A DNA stretch of 64,000 nucleotides from Leptospiraceae bacterium. Lineage in GTDB: Bacteria; Spirochaetota; Leptospiria; Leptospirales; Leptospiraceae. Where the stretch lies: contig JABTUZ010000002.1 in the NCBI GenBank assembly GCA_015075105.1, forward strand, positions 124,001 through 188,000. The letters are read 5' to 3'. Under the pieces are notes generated by a model. It was not told the origin of the DNA. It was given only the letters and a program-made list of their open reading frames with translations, and ran no database searches. Shown piece by piece: positions 9,384 through 19,235 of the stretch (the stretch's first letter is position 1; the number at the start of each line of letters is the position of its first letter). A program made the translations under genes and the position numbers.

Positions 9384-9901
9384 TCAATTAAAAATTTATA
9401 ACTTTTTGCAGGTGTGCCATTTATAGAGTCCACGTTTTATACTAATAGAGTACTTTTCGTGCTAAAATGTGGGAACTCCACTTTTTTCAATAAAGTGCAT
9501 GCTTTATACCAATTGTGAACCTTTTATGTAAACATGTGGGATCTCCAATTCAGAGGCCTGATGTCTGAGGTCTGAAATAGTGGAGGTAGAATCTTTGCAA
9601 ATAGGTTTATCTTTTAGGATGAGGTTTTGAGCCTTAGTAGAGTTTTTGAAATTTCGCGTTTAGTGCAGATTCAGCAGTTTTCGTGCAAAAATGTGGGAAC
9701 TCCATCTTTTTGGGGATTTCAAGAGATTACGCATTTAATGCAGAATTTGGGACTTTTTCTGTAAAAGTTGAAAAATTTCTTCAGAAAATCGCAAAAATTT
9801 TATTTCTATCGTGATATTATTTTACCTTATATCAAGAGGCAAGAAATAGTGGCTGGGGACAGAAACTAGAGGAAAGAAAAATTTTATATTAGGAGAATAC
9901 T
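9384..9901 (+). repeat. DUF1564-associated modular repeat array, copy A
   Basis: This 518-nt stretch without a gene precedes DUF1564 copy A. It holds three copies of a short motif (R1) of the form TTTCGTGCAAAAATGTGG-GAACT-CCAC at about 9454-9481, 9521-9547 and 9678-9703. A longer module R2 (about 9544-9670) begins with an imperfect CCAATTCAGAGG block and ends in TTTAGTGCAGAT. Both modules recur upstream of the other three DUF1564 copies (copy C keeps only R1). The last 130 nt, including TTATTTCTATCGTGATAT, are also shared with copy B. No open frame of credible length is visible. Confidence 0.8.
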
Positions 9902-10366
9902 TTGAATCCAGAAAAATTTGAACGAACGCAGTCAAGTCTGCTTATTCCAGAAAAATATATGGATGAGTTTACCTCGAGGACTGAAACTATTTCGAGAGAG
10001 GATTACTTGCACGAATTGTTGGAGAGATACAGGAATGTGTTACTTTGGAGGACTTTTGAAAAGTTGGATTGTGTTAAAACGGTGTATCAGGAAGAAGGGC
10101 AGAATCTTCAGAAGAAGAATTTTCGTCCTGAGAACGCAGATTGGATTGAGCTTGGTGAGTTTGCTCAATGGCTTGGTATTTCCCGAACGGCTCTTTTTAC
10201 TCTTCTTTTGTTGCTTGACATTGCCGGATGGGACATAATCATCCCTGCCAAGTTCTATGACTTTGGAGTTCCACCCAAGGTCAGTTCGATTGCGATAGGA
10301 GTCTATCTCTCAAAGAGAAAAACTATCCGATACAATAGGCTGATACGACATAAGATGCGGCACTGA
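9902..10366 (+). CDS. DUF1564 family protein, copy A
   Basis: The 154-residue protein starts at a TTG with AGGAG 7 nt upstream. It carries the hallmarks of DUF1564, a family described mainly in Leptospira: SSLLIPEKYM near the start, LLERYRNVLLW, YQEEGQNLQKKNFRPENADWIELGE, and a hydrophobic FTLLLLLDIAGWD segment. The function is unknown. Lys/Arg-rich helices suggest nucleic-acid contact, but that is inference. It is roughly half identical to copies B and C, which are nearly identical to each other, so it is an older copy. It is the only copy on the plus strand. A downstream AAAGCCGGGAGAAAAA stretch does not form a terminator. Confidence 0.85.
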   Translation: MNPEKFERTQSSLLIPEKYMDEFTSRTETISREDYLHELLERYRNVLLWRTFEKLDCVKTVYQEEGQNLQKKNFRPENADWIELGEFAQWLGISRTALFTLLLLLDIAGWDIIIPAKFYDFGVPPKVSSIAIGVYLSKRKTIRYNRLIRHKMRH

Positions 10367-10487
10367 AGAAACTAAAAAAGCCGGGAGAAAAAAATAAAAA
10401 ATAACTAAGAAAAAGCTATGCCCTGCTTGGAATAAACTTATTACAGCTCTATGAATTTAGAGTTTTCAAGAAATCTAGTGATTCTAA

Positions 10488-11237
10488 ATGGTATTTACAA
10501 TGAAAAAAGTTTATAAACTACTTATTTTAGAAGATGATCCAAATTCAGTACTCTTAGTAGAAAAAGCCTTAGGTAGGTATAATTTTCAGATAGACGTTGC
10601 ACAAAATGGAATCGAAGGGCTTATCAAGGTCAAGAAGAAAAAATACGATTTAATTATTAGCGATATTATGATGCCTGGAATGGATGGATTAGAATTTATC
10701 GAAAGAAGTGAAAATTTTACTACAGGAATACCTATCATTATGCTCACTGCCGCAGGGGATAAGGATCGAGTATTGAGAGCAGCTCAAAACAATGTAGCGC
10801 AATATTTATTAAAGCCGATTCGTCCAAGAATTTTATTAGAGAAAGTTTTAGAAACTTTAAAGTTGGATTTAGATAACCTTGTTGACATCAAACTTTTACC
10901 TTTTCGGTTACTAGTGAAAGTAGAAGTAGATAACGTATTGAACTTTCAGTGGGTGGGTTGTCCCGAAAAATCAAATCAAGAAAATATAATAAATGATATT
11001 AGTCGTTCAGTATTGAATTATCCAAAAATCAATACTTATCTATTTGAGTTAGGCGCAAGCCTCATTTATTTTAATGAGTCTTTACAGTTGATCGAAGATG
11101 CAATTACTACAATTCTAATGAGAAATCCAAACTGTTCACCAAACGATATAACTTTAAGAGGAGAATTCTTGAAAGATGTTTCTGTTAATGAATTGCATTC
11201 TTTAAAATACTTATCTAAATGCAATATTAGCAGATAA
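10488..11237 (+). CDS. Response regulator with uncharacterised C-terminal domain
   Basis: The first 125 residues form a CheY-like receiver: acidic pair in LILEDDP, phosphoacceptor Asp59 in IISDIMMPGMDG, threonine in IIMLTAAGD and lysine in YLLKPIRP. The remaining ~120 residues resemble no HTH or enzyme output domain I recognise. The ATG at 10500 (MKKVYKLL...) is an equally good start and gives a typical receiver N-terminus; neither has a clear ribosome-binding site. The gene lies 10 nt before the hybrid kinase gene, so the two form a likely pair, with the kinase as phosphodonor. Confidence 0.85.
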   Translation: MVFTMKKVYKLLILEDDPNSVLLVEKALGRYNFQIDVAQNGIEGLIKVKKKKYDLIISDIMMPGMDGLEFIERSENFTTGIPIIMLTAAGDKDRVLRAAQNNVAQYLLKPIRPRILLEKVLETLKLDLDNLVDIKLLPFRLLVKVEVDNVLNFQWVGCPEKSNQENIINDISRSVLNYPKINTYLFELGASLIYFNESLQLIEDAITTILMRNPNCSPNDITLRGEFLKDVSVNELHSLKYLSKCNISR

Positions 11238-11247
11238 TAAAAAATTC

Positions 11248-13779
11248 ATGGATGTAGAACTACCTCAAAATGAAAAAGAACGAATTCAGGCTTTATTAGA
11301 ATATCAAATTTTAGATACAGAGCCAGAAAAAGCATTTGATGATCTTGCAATGATTGCACTTAAAGTTAGCAATACTACGATTGCCTTAATCAGTTTTGTT
11401 GACACGGACAGAGTATGGTTTAAGTCCAAGATTGGCTTGGAAAAGGAAGAGGTATCACGCGAACTTGCATTAAGCTCTTTTGCAATCATAAACTCTTCAT
11501 CTATTATAGAAATTCAAGATACTTTATTAGATGAAAAATTTTGTCATCACCCCCTTGTTGTATCTGATCCCAAAATCCGATTTTATGCAGGGGTTCCTTT
11601 GATTAATTCACAAGGATATTCTCTTGGAGCTTTATGTGTCATAGACAAATCTCCTAAAATTTTAAGCAACGATCAAAAAGAATTTCTCATAACTTTGGCT
11701 AATCAGATTGTTTATTTACTTGAACTGCGAAAAGTAGTTATAATTCAAAAGAGAATCATTCAAGAAAAAACTCAAATTGAAGAAAGCCTTAAAAGCAGCA
11801 AAGCAATATTGAAAGGTATATTAGACAACATCAACTATGGAATTATTGCTACAGATTTGGATGGAGTGATTCAATCTTTTAATAAAAAAGCTGAGACAAT
11901 CCTTGAGTATAGTGCCTCTGAACTTATTGGAAATTTTACTCCAATAATATTCCATAATAAAGAAGAGATACAGTCTTGTGCAAAAGAATTATCTAAGGAA
12001 TACAAGAAAGAAATTCAACCCGATTTTTCAGTCTTCAAGGAAATTGCGAATCTGGAAATAACAGAAGATCGAGAATGGACTTATATTAAAAAAAGCGGAG
12101 AAAATATTCCTGTTTACCTCACCGTAAAATTGCTATACGACAGCGAAAAAAAGGCTATTGGGTTTCTTGGACTCGTGATAGATATTTCTGAAAGAAAGCA
12201 AGCAGAAATCCAAATTAAAAAAGCAAAAATTGCTACCGAAGATGCAAACCTTGCTAAAACAAATTTCTTAGCTAATATGAGCCACGAAATCAGAACTCCT
12301 ATGAATGGCATTATCGGGATGACTGAACTATTATTACAAACAGAGTTAAATGACGAACAACTTGAGTACGCAAAAGTTATCAGTGATAGTGGAGAAAATC
12401 TGTTAACATTGATTAATGATATTTTGGACTATTCTAAAATTGATTCAGGCAGGATTGAGCTTATAGAAAAACCTTTTGACCTTCTTGAGCGTATTGAAGG
12501 GATTATTGAAATACATTTTCCAAAAGCAAACAAAAAAAAATTAGATTTGTATTCAATTATAGATCCTAAGCTACCAAAATTTGTGTCAGGTGACTCAATG
12601 AGAATAGAGCAGATCATTACAAATCTCTTAGACAATTCGATTAAATTCACAAACGAAGGAGAAATTGTAGTTAAAGTAAGCGTTTTAGAGTATGCACAAG
12701 ATAAATCCTTGATTGAATTTTTAATCAAAGATACAGGTATCGGAATTTCTGAAGATAAATTAGGAAAGCTATTTCTAGCATTTTCTCAACTTGACTCTTC
12801 ATCTACAAGAAGGCATGGAGGGACAGGTCTCGGTCTTGCCATTTCAAAAAAATTAGTCGATCTAATGGATGGGGACATAGGAGTAAAATCAAAACCAAAT
12901 GAAGGCTCGGAGTTTTATTTTCAAATATGGATGAAAAATGGTACGTTAGACGAAATCATTGATCAAGAAACAAATGATTTTACGAAGCAGAAAATACTTA
13001 TTTATTCTCCAAAAATTTCCATTCTGAATAATTTAGAAGTACTTCTTAATAATTGGGGTGCAAACACGATTCTAATCAACTCTGATGAAAAATTTTCAGA
13101 GGCGATAAATATGAAAGAGCAGGTGGATGCCATAATAATAGATTACGACTCAATTTCTCAAAAATCTCCGAGCACCATTGAAGAAATACGAAAACAAGAA
13201 AACCTAAAAGAAATTCCTCTAATTGCAATCACCTCCGAAAATCAAAAAGAAATCACAGACAGAAAAAAAACAGATGATTTTCTATTTTTGACACTAAAGC
13301 CAATTTCACAAAAAAAAATTAAAATGGTTTTAATTTCTGCATTTTCTAAAAAGCAACTTATCTCCAATAGGAAAATTTCTTCAACTACAAATAACCAAAC
13401 GAGTTCTACAAAAATTTTATTAGCCGAAGATAACTCTCTGAATCAAACCTTGTTTACTCGAATCTTTAAAAAATTGGGTTACGCAATTGATATTGCCAAT
13501 AATGGCTTGGAAGTGATAGAGCTTTTAGAAAAGAAAAAATACGATATAATTTTTATGGACATTCGGATGCCTGTTTTAGATGGACTTGAAACAACAGAAC
13601 AAATCTGCAAAAAATATCAGGATAAGAAACCTATCATCATCGCTATGACCGCAAATACAATGGACGAAGAAAAAGAAAAATGTATTTCGGCCGGAATGGA
13701 TGATTTTATAAGTAAACCTGTTTCTTTGGACAGTATTCAAAAATTACTCGATAAATGGGAAAAAATAAAATCTATTTAG
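11248..13779 (+). CDS. Hybrid sensor histidine kinase (GAF-PAS-HisKA-HATPase-pseudoREC-REC)
   Basis: The 843-residue protein begins with a GAF domain (about 5-160), then a coiled linker and a PAS domain (about 190-315). HisKA carries the phospho-histidine in SHEIRTPMNG at residue 346. The ATPase shows the N box (TNLLDNSIKF), G1 (DTGIGIS) and G2 (GTGLGLAIS). Two receiver-like domains follow. The first (about 580-700) lacks the N-terminal acidic pair and looks degenerate. The second is intact, with LLAEDNSLN and phosphoacceptor Asp771 in FMDIRMPVLDG. No membrane segments are seen, so it is a cytoplasmic sensor. It follows the response regulator gene by 10 nt. Confidence 0.92.
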   Translation: MDVELPQNEKERIQALLEYQILDTEPEKAFDDLAMIALKVSNTTIALISFVDTDRVWFKSKIGLEKEEVSRELALSSFAIINSSSIIEIQDTLLDEKFCHHPLVVSDPKIRFYAGVPLINSQGYSLGALCVIDKSPKILSNDQKEFLITLANQIVYLLELRKVVIIQKRIIQEKTQIEESLKSSKAILKGILDNINYGIIATDLDGVIQSFNKKAETILEYSASELIGNFTPIIFHNKEEIQSCAKELSKEYKKEIQPDFSVFKEIANLEITEDREWTYIKKSGENIPVYLTVKLLYDSEKKAIGFLGLVIDISERKQAEIQIKKAKIATEDANLAKTNFLANMSHEIRTPMNGIIGMTELLLQTELNDEQLEYAKVISDSGENLLTLINDILDYSKIDSGRIELIEKPFDLLERIEGIIEIHFPKANKKKLDLYSIIDPKLPKFVSGDSMRIEQIITNLLDNSIKFTNEGEIVVKVSVLEYAQDKSLIEFLIKDTGIGISEDKLGKLFLAFSQLDSSSTRRHGGTGLGLAISKKLVDLMDGDIGVKSKPNEGSEFYFQIWMKNGTLDEIIDQETNDFTKQKILIYSPKISILNNLEVLLNNWGANTILINSDEKFSEAINMKEQVDAIIIDYDSISQKSPSTIEEIRKQENLKEIPLIAITSENQKEITDRKKTDDFLFLTLKPISQKKIKMVLISAFSKKQLISNRKISSTTNNQTSSTKILLAEDNSLNQTLFTRIFKKLGYAIDIANNGLEVIELLEKKKYDIIFMDIRMPVLDGLETTEQICKKYQDKKPIIIAMTANTMDEEKEKCISAGMDDFISKPVSLDSIQKLLDKWEKIKSI

Positions 13780-13868
13780 AGCATTTTTACAAAAGCGATA
13801 AAAATAACAATTGTAATAATTCGTACATTTTATAGAATATACATAAATTTAGTTTACGGTGGTGAGTT

Positions 13869-14612
13869 ATGAAAAGACTCTTTCGTTTATCACAATATGT
13901 TTTTTATATTTTTTTATTTCTTTTTACAATTTCCATAAGTAGTCAAGAAAATAATTTGATCTCTGTCGCAACTTTTGTATCCGGTGAAGTTTGGTATAAG
14001 CACAGTGGCAAACTCGAAAAAGTAAAAATCAATACAGTCTTTGGCAAGGACGATGAAGTGGCAACCAAGGCAGGGAAGGTAGATATTCAAGTTGGTCCAA
14101 ATGCAATTCTAAGATTAAATAATTACACTACACTGAAATTCAAAGAATTGTACGAGGTCGGTGATGCACAAAAAATCAATCTCGCTGTAAATTCAGGAAA
14201 TGTTTACACAAAAATTATAAAAAAACTTACAAAAAACTCAGAGTTTAAGATTGAGAATGATACTTCTGTTGCGGGTGTGAGAGGCACAGAATTTTTAATC
14301 AGCGAAACAAAAAATCTAAACAAAAAATACGACGACTCTGATGTTGACCCAGGAATCTATGTCAATGATGGCAGCGTAGAAGCTGAAAGTAAAAACAACC
14401 CAAATCAAAAAGAATCCTTATCGGCAGGGCAAGAAGTTGTTACAAAAGGTGGAGAAATGAAAAAAGGGATACTACAAGAATATATCAAACAGAAGATGGA
14501 AATTTTTAAAACATTAGATGTGATGAAGGAAGAAAATTTTAAATTATTGAAAGAACAAAACGAAAAAAATAAATCCTTAATGAATGATATAATCAAAGGA
14601 AAAAATAATTAG
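13869..14612 (+). CDS. Secreted FecR-domain protein
   Basis: The 247-residue product starts with a long hydrophobic signal sequence (ending near ISISSQ). A FecR domain follows at about 30-170, with the typical SGEVWYKHSGK start, LRLNNYTTLKFKE, VNSGNVYTKI and the TSVAGVRGTEFLIS motif. The C-terminus (about 195-247) is charged and likely helical. Proteins of this type in Leptospira are periplasmic; they are related to the FecR ligand-sensing domain but lack a sigma-factor partner here. GGTGGTGAG upstream of the ATG serves as ribosome-binding site. GDPD follows 49 nt downstream. Confidence 0.85.
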   Translation: MKRLFRLSQYVFYIFLFLFTISISSQENNLISVATFVSGEVWYKHSGKLEKVKINTVFGKDDEVATKAGKVDIQVGPNAILRLNNYTTLKFKELYEVGDAQKINLAVNSGNVYTKIIKKLTKNSEFKIENDTSVAGVRGTEFLISETKNLNKKYDDSDVDPGIYVNDGSVEAESKNNPNQKESLSAGQEVVTKGGEMKKGILQEYIKQKMEIFKTLDVMKEENFKLLKEQNEKNKSLMNDIIKGKNN

Positions 14613-14661
14613 AATTTGTGGTTTGTGAATATATTTTATTTTAGATATTTGCAGGAGAGTC

Positions 14662-15414
14662 ATGGGAAAAATAAAAGTTATAGCGCATAGAGGGTACAGT
14701 AGCCACTACCCTGAAAATACTATGCTCGCTTTTCAAAGAGCAGTCAATGTCAAAGCAGATATGATCGAGCTTGATGTCACCCTTACCTCTGATTTTGTTC
14801 CTATTGTAATCCATGATGATACATTAAAAAGAACTGCATCCGTAAAAGGTAAGGTTCGAAATACACCCTACGCTACAATCCAAAAATTAGAAGCAGGGTC
14901 ATGGTTTCATAGAGATTATAGGGGAGAGAAAATTCCACTATTGCAAGACGTTTTAGAGTTTGTTGCAAATAACCCAGTTGAGTTAAATATCGAAATTAAA
15001 TCTGAAGCTCACGACAAAAGAGTATCAGAAAAAAATATAGAATCACAAATACTCCCACTTTTAAGAAACTACAGGATTTTAAATAAAACAATTATTTCTT
15101 CATTTGAGCCGGACATTCTTTTGCGATTGAGGAAGCTATCGGAAAATATAAAATTGGGCTTTATATTTGATCGAAAGAAAGGCAATATCAAAGACCCATT
15201 TTTATTTGCAAAAGAAATTCAAGCGTATTCGATTCATCTTCATAAAAGGTTGATAAAGAAATCGATTGTGGAAAGGGCTAAATCTGAAAATTTACAGCTT
15301 TATGTATTTACTTTGAACAAAGAATCGGATATGGAAAAAATGCAAAAATTAGGAGTGAACGGAATGTTTACTGATTACCCGGAAAGGCTACAGAAGTTAC
15401 TGTCCGAAAAATAA
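14662..15414 (+). CDS. Glycerophosphodiester phosphodiesterase
   Basis: The 250-residue protein matches the GDPD TIM-barrel family, which hydrolyses glycerophosphodiesters from phospholipid turnover to glycerol-3-phosphate and an alcohol. Conserved catalytic motifs are visible: AHRGYSSHYPENT at residues 8-20, IELDVTLT with IHDDTLKRT, and NIEIKSE. The C-terminal FTLNKESDMEKM ... GVNGMFTDYPE is typical. There is no signal peptide, so it acts in the cytoplasm like UgpQ. GGAGAG precedes the ATG. It could be an enzyme of envelope lipid recycling, in keeping with the following genes. Confidence 0.93.
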   Translation: MGKIKVIAHRGYSSHYPENTMLAFQRAVNVKADMIELDVTLTSDFVPIVIHDDTLKRTASVKGKVRNTPYATIQKLEAGSWFHRDYRGEKIPLLQDVLEFVANNPVELNIEIKSEAHDKRVSEKNIESQILPLLRNYRILNKTIISSFEPDILLRLRKLSENIKLGFIFDRKKGNIKDPFLFAKEIQAYSIHLHKRLIKKSIVERAKSENLQLYVFTLNKESDMEKMQKLGVNGMFTDYPERLQKLLSEK

Positions 15415-15503
15415 GTCACAGCGATTAAAAAAATTTTATCAAAATAGTATAAAAAAAATATTTTCCACTTGCATCAAATTAAAAATATTAAGAAAAGTAA
15501 TCT

Positions 15504-17498
15504 GTGTTCGAATTAGCTTGTCCAAACTGTGGGTCGAAAGTCCCATTTATAAGTAAATCTTCATTATTTGCAGTTTGTCCTAATTGTAAATCTTCTTCAA
15601 TCAGAAAAGATATGGATTTAGAAACTTACGGAAAAGTTTCTGAACTTCAAGACGACTCTTCCCCACTGCAAATTGGAACTACTGGAAAATATCTAAATAA
15701 CTCGTTTTCTATAATCGGTCGGATTCAGTTAAAATACGAGCTTGGTTTTTGGAATGAATGGTATTTCATAGATGACAAAGGAAATGCAGGATGGATCGGA
15801 GAAGCCATGGGACAGTTCATGGTGACAAGATTGAAGAAAATCGACAACCCTGAAAAATTGCAATTTGGAGTTGACTTAGATAGAAAATACAGCTCTTACT
15901 TAGTGAATAAGACAACCAATCAGCCTATATTTGCCGGAGATGCTATTGCAATTAATAAGAAGGAATGGATCATAAAAGAAATTACTGTAGCTACGTGCGT
16001 TAGTGGAGAAGGTGAACTTCCTTTTAAATTTGATAGTGGCTACACTGCTGTATTTGCAGACCTTTCAGATTATTCAGATAATTTTGCTACTCTTGATTTT
16101 TCGGAAGAGCCGCCACTTCTTTTTACTGGAGACATGACCGACTTTGACAGTTTGAATTTTCAGAATTTGAAAGATCCGAGGTTTTCCGAAAAACTTGCAG
16201 GAAAGGAACCAAAGTCAATCAGTTGCACTTCTTGTGGTGCACCATTAGTGATTAATTTTCCACAATTTACAAACACGGTATCTTGTCAGTACTGCGGAAG
16301 TGTCTTAGACACCACAAACCCCGAACTGAAGATTTTATCTCAATTCAAATTAAAAGAAAAATATACTCCTATTCTTCCATTGGGTGCAAAATGCAATCTC
16401 TACAATCAAGAATATACTGTTTTAGGGTACATGAGGCGAAAGACATTAGTTGATAAAATTACTTATTCTTGGGAAGAATATTTATTGTACAACCCAAAAG
16501 GATATATTTGGCTAAATTGCAATGAAGGGCACTGGATGGTATTTAAAACAATCAAAGGGATTCCGGTTGTAAATTCAACTGTTTCACGCCCGACTGCATC
16601 ATACCATAAAGACAAATATCTTCTATTCACTTCTGGTGATGGTGAAGTAGATTACGCTATTGGTGAATTTTACTGGAGGATAAAAAAAGGAGATAAAGCT
16701 GATCTACAAGATTATGTAAGCCCTCCACTTATGCTTTCTCTTGAAAAAACTCCATCTGAAATAATATGGACGAGAGGCGAATATCTTGAAAAAGAAGTAG
16801 TCAAAAATGCTTTTCTTATGCAATCTCCCCTTCCAGACGGAAAAGGTATTGCCCCATCACAGCCAAATCCACATCAAAAAACATGGAAGAGAAATTGGAA
16901 AATTGCAGTATTGAGTTTTGTTGCTGCAATTATTTTTCAGATAGGTTATTGCAATCATTCGGCAAACCAAAAAGTCTTTAACAAAGAATATACTTTTCTT
17001 AAAAGTGCTGGTGATAAATCTTTTGTTTCAGAAGGTTTTCATCTTGATGGGAAAGAAAAAAATGTTTCGATTGAAGTCGAGTCTCGACAATTAAACAATA
17101 ACTATATATATTTTGCAATCGCTTTAATTAATTCTAAGACAGACGTAGCCTTAGATACGGGTATTGAGCTTAGTTATTATCACGGAGTAGATGACGGAGA
17201 AAGTTGGTCTGAAGGCTCGACAAAAGAATTTATAATCATAGAGGATGTGGAAGAAGGAGATTACTATTTAAGAATAGAGCCTGAATCAGATGTTGCTTCG
17301 TCTTTAAGATATGAGGTTACAGTAGTGCGCGATACTCCACGTTATACCCCATTTATACTTTTCTTGATATTTATTTTTCCTCCAATTTTTGTATCACTTT
17401 TTAAATACAAAAATTTTGAATCTGACAGGTTGCAAAATAGCGATTACGCTAATTCATATAGCAGTAGTTATGATGATAGTGATGATGAAGACGAGTAA
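15504..17498 (+). CDS. DUF4178 protein with zinc ribbons and C-terminal membrane segments
   Basis: The 664-residue product starts at a GTG with AAGAAAAG upstream. It opens with a CPNCGS...CPNCKSS zinc ribbon. Two DUF4178 units follow: LQIGTTGKYLNNSFSIIGRI and, near residue 290, LPLGAKCNLYNQEYTVLGY, each with a trailing aromatic EWYFID or EEYLLYN strand. A second ribbon (CTSCGAP...CQYCGS) lies between them. One membrane segment (near residue 470) and another near 620 bracket a beta-rich extracytoplasmic part, and the tail is Ser/Asp-rich. DUF4178 genes commonly sit next to membrane spermidine-synthase-like genes, as here. The molecular role is unknown. Confidence 0.8.
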   Translation: MFELACPNCGSKVPFISKSSLFAVCPNCKSSSIRKDMDLETYGKVSELQDDSSPLQIGTTGKYLNNSFSIIGRIQLKYELGFWNEWYFIDDKGNAGWIGEAMGQFMVTRLKKIDNPEKLQFGVDLDRKYSSYLVNKTTNQPIFAGDAIAINKKEWIIKEITVATCVSGEGELPFKFDSGYTAVFADLSDYSDNFATLDFSEEPPLLFTGDMTDFDSLNFQNLKDPRFSEKLAGKEPKSISCTSCGAPLVINFPQFTNTVSCQYCGSVLDTTNPELKILSQFKLKEKYTPILPLGAKCNLYNQEYTVLGYMRRKTLVDKITYSWEEYLLYNPKGYIWLNCNEGHWMVFKTIKGIPVVNSTVSRPTASYHKDKYLLFTSGDGEVDYAIGEFYWRIKKGDKADLQDYVSPPLMLSLEKTPSEIIWTRGEYLEKEVVKNAFLMQSPLPDGKGIAPSQPNPHQKTWKRNWKIAVLSFVAAIIFQIGYCNHSANQKVFNKEYTFLKSAGDKSFVSEGFHLDGKEKNVSIEVESRQLNNNYIYFAIALINSKTDVALDTGIELSYYHGVDDGESWSEGSTKEFIIIEDVEEGDYYLRIEPESDVASSLRYEVTVVRDTPRYTPFILFLIFIFPPIFVSLFKYKNFESDRLQNSDYANSYSSSYDDSDDEDE

Positions 17499-17530
17499 CA
17501 CAATACAATTACAAAAAAGGTAGAACAAAA

Positions 17531-17725
17531 ATGAGTTTTCTTAAAGGTTATCTGTATCCAATTTATGCGACAACTTTATTTGGATTTCTTGCTTACGGGA
17601 ATATTATCGGAACTGGTGGTGCTGATGTAGATGAAGTGGAAAATGTGCCCAAGACTGTGAGGGAAAATCCCGGAGTGTATCGATCCCACTTCATCAATTA
17701 CATGAAGTATTCCGGGGGAAAATAA
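17531..17725 (+). CDS. Small membrane protein, 64 aa, in the DUF4178/SpeE-like cluster
   Basis: AAGG lies about 10 nt upstream of the ATG, and the gene sits in tight spacing between the DUF4178 and SpeE-like genes (33 and 10 nt), which supports it as real. A single hydrophobic segment covers residues 8-28. The rest is soluble and contains ENPGVYRSHFINYMKYSGG. I do not recognise the family. It is likely an accessory subunit of the surrounding cluster. Confidence 0.7.
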   Translation: MSFLKGYLYPIYATTLFGFLAYGNIIGTGGADVDEVENVPKTVRENPGVYRSHFINYMKYSGGK

Positions 17726-17735
17726 AATCTAACAA

Positions 17736-19235
17736 TTGAAAAAAGCATTATTTTTATCTGTTTTTATAATTTCAACCTGCGGGTTGATTTATGAATTACT
17801 TGCTGGAGCCTTATCCTCCTATTTACTTGGAGAATCTGTTACCCAGTTTTCATTAATTATCGGTGTGTACCTGTTTGCTATGGGTATAGGAAGTTTCCTT
17901 TCTAAATCACTTGAAAGCAATCTAGTAGAAAGATTCATAGATATTGAAATTTTAATCGGGATCGTGGGTGGTTTTAGCTCGGCTATACTTTTTTTAAGTT
18001 TTAGCTTATCGAATTCTTTTAGGATTCCATTATTTTTTATTGTAGTAGTGGTTGGAATTTTAGTTGGTCTTGAGATACCCATACTTCTTAGAATCCTAAA
18101 AAAGCATGTAGTATTTAAAGAACTTGTTTCTAAAGTGCTTGCATTGGATTATGTTGGAGCACTATTTGCATCCATTTTATTCCCATTATTTTTAATACCT
18201 AAACTTGGCTTAGTAAGAACTTCGTTTTTATTTGGTTTGTTAAATATTTCTGTAGCACTATGGACAACCTGGGTTTTGCCGGTTTCAAACAGGGCGTTAT
18301 ATTCACTTCGAGCAAAATCTATTTTTGCTATTACAATTTTAACAATTGGTCTAATTTTTTCAGATCATATTACTGAATTTTCAGAAGAAAGCTTGTATGC
18401 AGACGAGATTATCTTAGCAAAAAGTTCTCAGTTCCAAAGAATTGTGCTTACAAGATGGAAAGACGAGATGCGTCTTTTTTTAAACGGTCATCTTCAATTT
18501 AGCACCAGAGATGAATATAGATACCATGAAGCATTAGTTCACCCGGCTATGAGTGGACATAAAAATCCTGAAAATATACTCGTGTTGGGGGGCGGAGACG
18601 GAATGGCAGTAAGAGAAATTTTAAAATACAAAACTGTAAAGAAAATTTCTTTAGTGGATTTAGATCCAGTAATGACCGACTTATTCAAAAGTAACGATCT
18701 GCTGAAACAATTCAATCAACATTCTTTGTCTGATAAAAAAGTTCAGTTAATCAATGCAGACGCATTTAATTGGTTAGAAAAAAATCAAAACTACTACGAT
18801 GTAGTGATCGTTGATTTTCCCGATCCGAGCAATTATTCCATCGGGAAACTCTATTCGACTACTTTTTATAAATTACTCAAGAAAAATCTAAACCTTGAGT
18901 CTGTGGTTTCTGTTCAATCCACTTCTCCTCTATTCGCCAGAAAATCTTTCTGGTGTATAAATAAAACGATACAATCAGCAGGAATAAAAACAAAAGCGTT
19001 TCATGTCTATGTTCCTTCATTTGGTGAATGGGGATTTGTTTTAGCCGGGAATACAAATTTTTTAGACCCAAAAAGAATTCCAAAAGATCTAAAATTCTTG
19101 AAAGAAGAAGAGTATTTTAGATTATTTCAGTTTGCGAAAGATATGGAAGAAGTCGATACTGAAATTAATAGATTAGACAATCAAGTGCTTGTTAGATATT
19201 ACGATGAAGAATGGAAACAAATAACACCTTACTAA
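17736..19235 (+). CDS. Membrane-anchored spermidine-synthase-like methyl/aminopropyltransferase
   Basis: The 499-residue protein starts at a TTG. The first ~200 residues hold about six or seven membrane helices. A spermidine-synthase-type Rossmann domain follows, with SAM or decarboxylated-SAM site [13 protein letters not shown], acidic [10 protein letters not shown] and the [16 protein letters not shown] segment in place of the canonical D-x-x-D active site. Proteins with this layout usually occur with DUF4178 genes, and polyamine modification of an envelope component has been proposed for them. A conventional free-spermidine role is less likely given the membrane fusion. It overlaps the next gene by 25 nt. 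Confidence 0.82.
   Translation: MKKALFLSVFIISTCGLIYELLAGALSSYLLGESVTQFSLIIGVYLFAMGIGSFLSKSLESNLVERFIDIEILIGIVGGFSSAILFLSFSLSNSFRIPLFFIVVVVGILVGLEIPILLRILKKHVVFKELVSKVLALDYVGALFASILFPLFLIPKLGLVRTSFLFGLLNISVALWTTWVLPVSNRALYSLRAKSIFAITILTIGLIFSDHITEFSEESLYADEIILAKSSQFQRIVLTRWKDEMRLFLNGHLQFSTRDEYRYHEALVHPAMSGHKNPENILVLGGGDGMAVREILKYKTVKKISLVDLDPVMTDLFKSNDLLKQFNQHSLSDKKVQLINADAFNWLEKNQNYYDVVIVDFPDPSNYSIGKLYSTTFYKLLKKNLNLESVVSVQSTSPLFARKSFWCINKTIQSAGIKTKAFHVYVPSFGEWGFVLAGNTNFLDPKRIPKDLKFLKEEEYFRLFQFAKDMEEVDTEINRLDNQVLVRYYDEEWKQITPY

Noticed and set aside
9384-9901. CRISPR array
   Set aside because: Motif copies are few, unevenly spaced and imperfect, and no cas gene is present.
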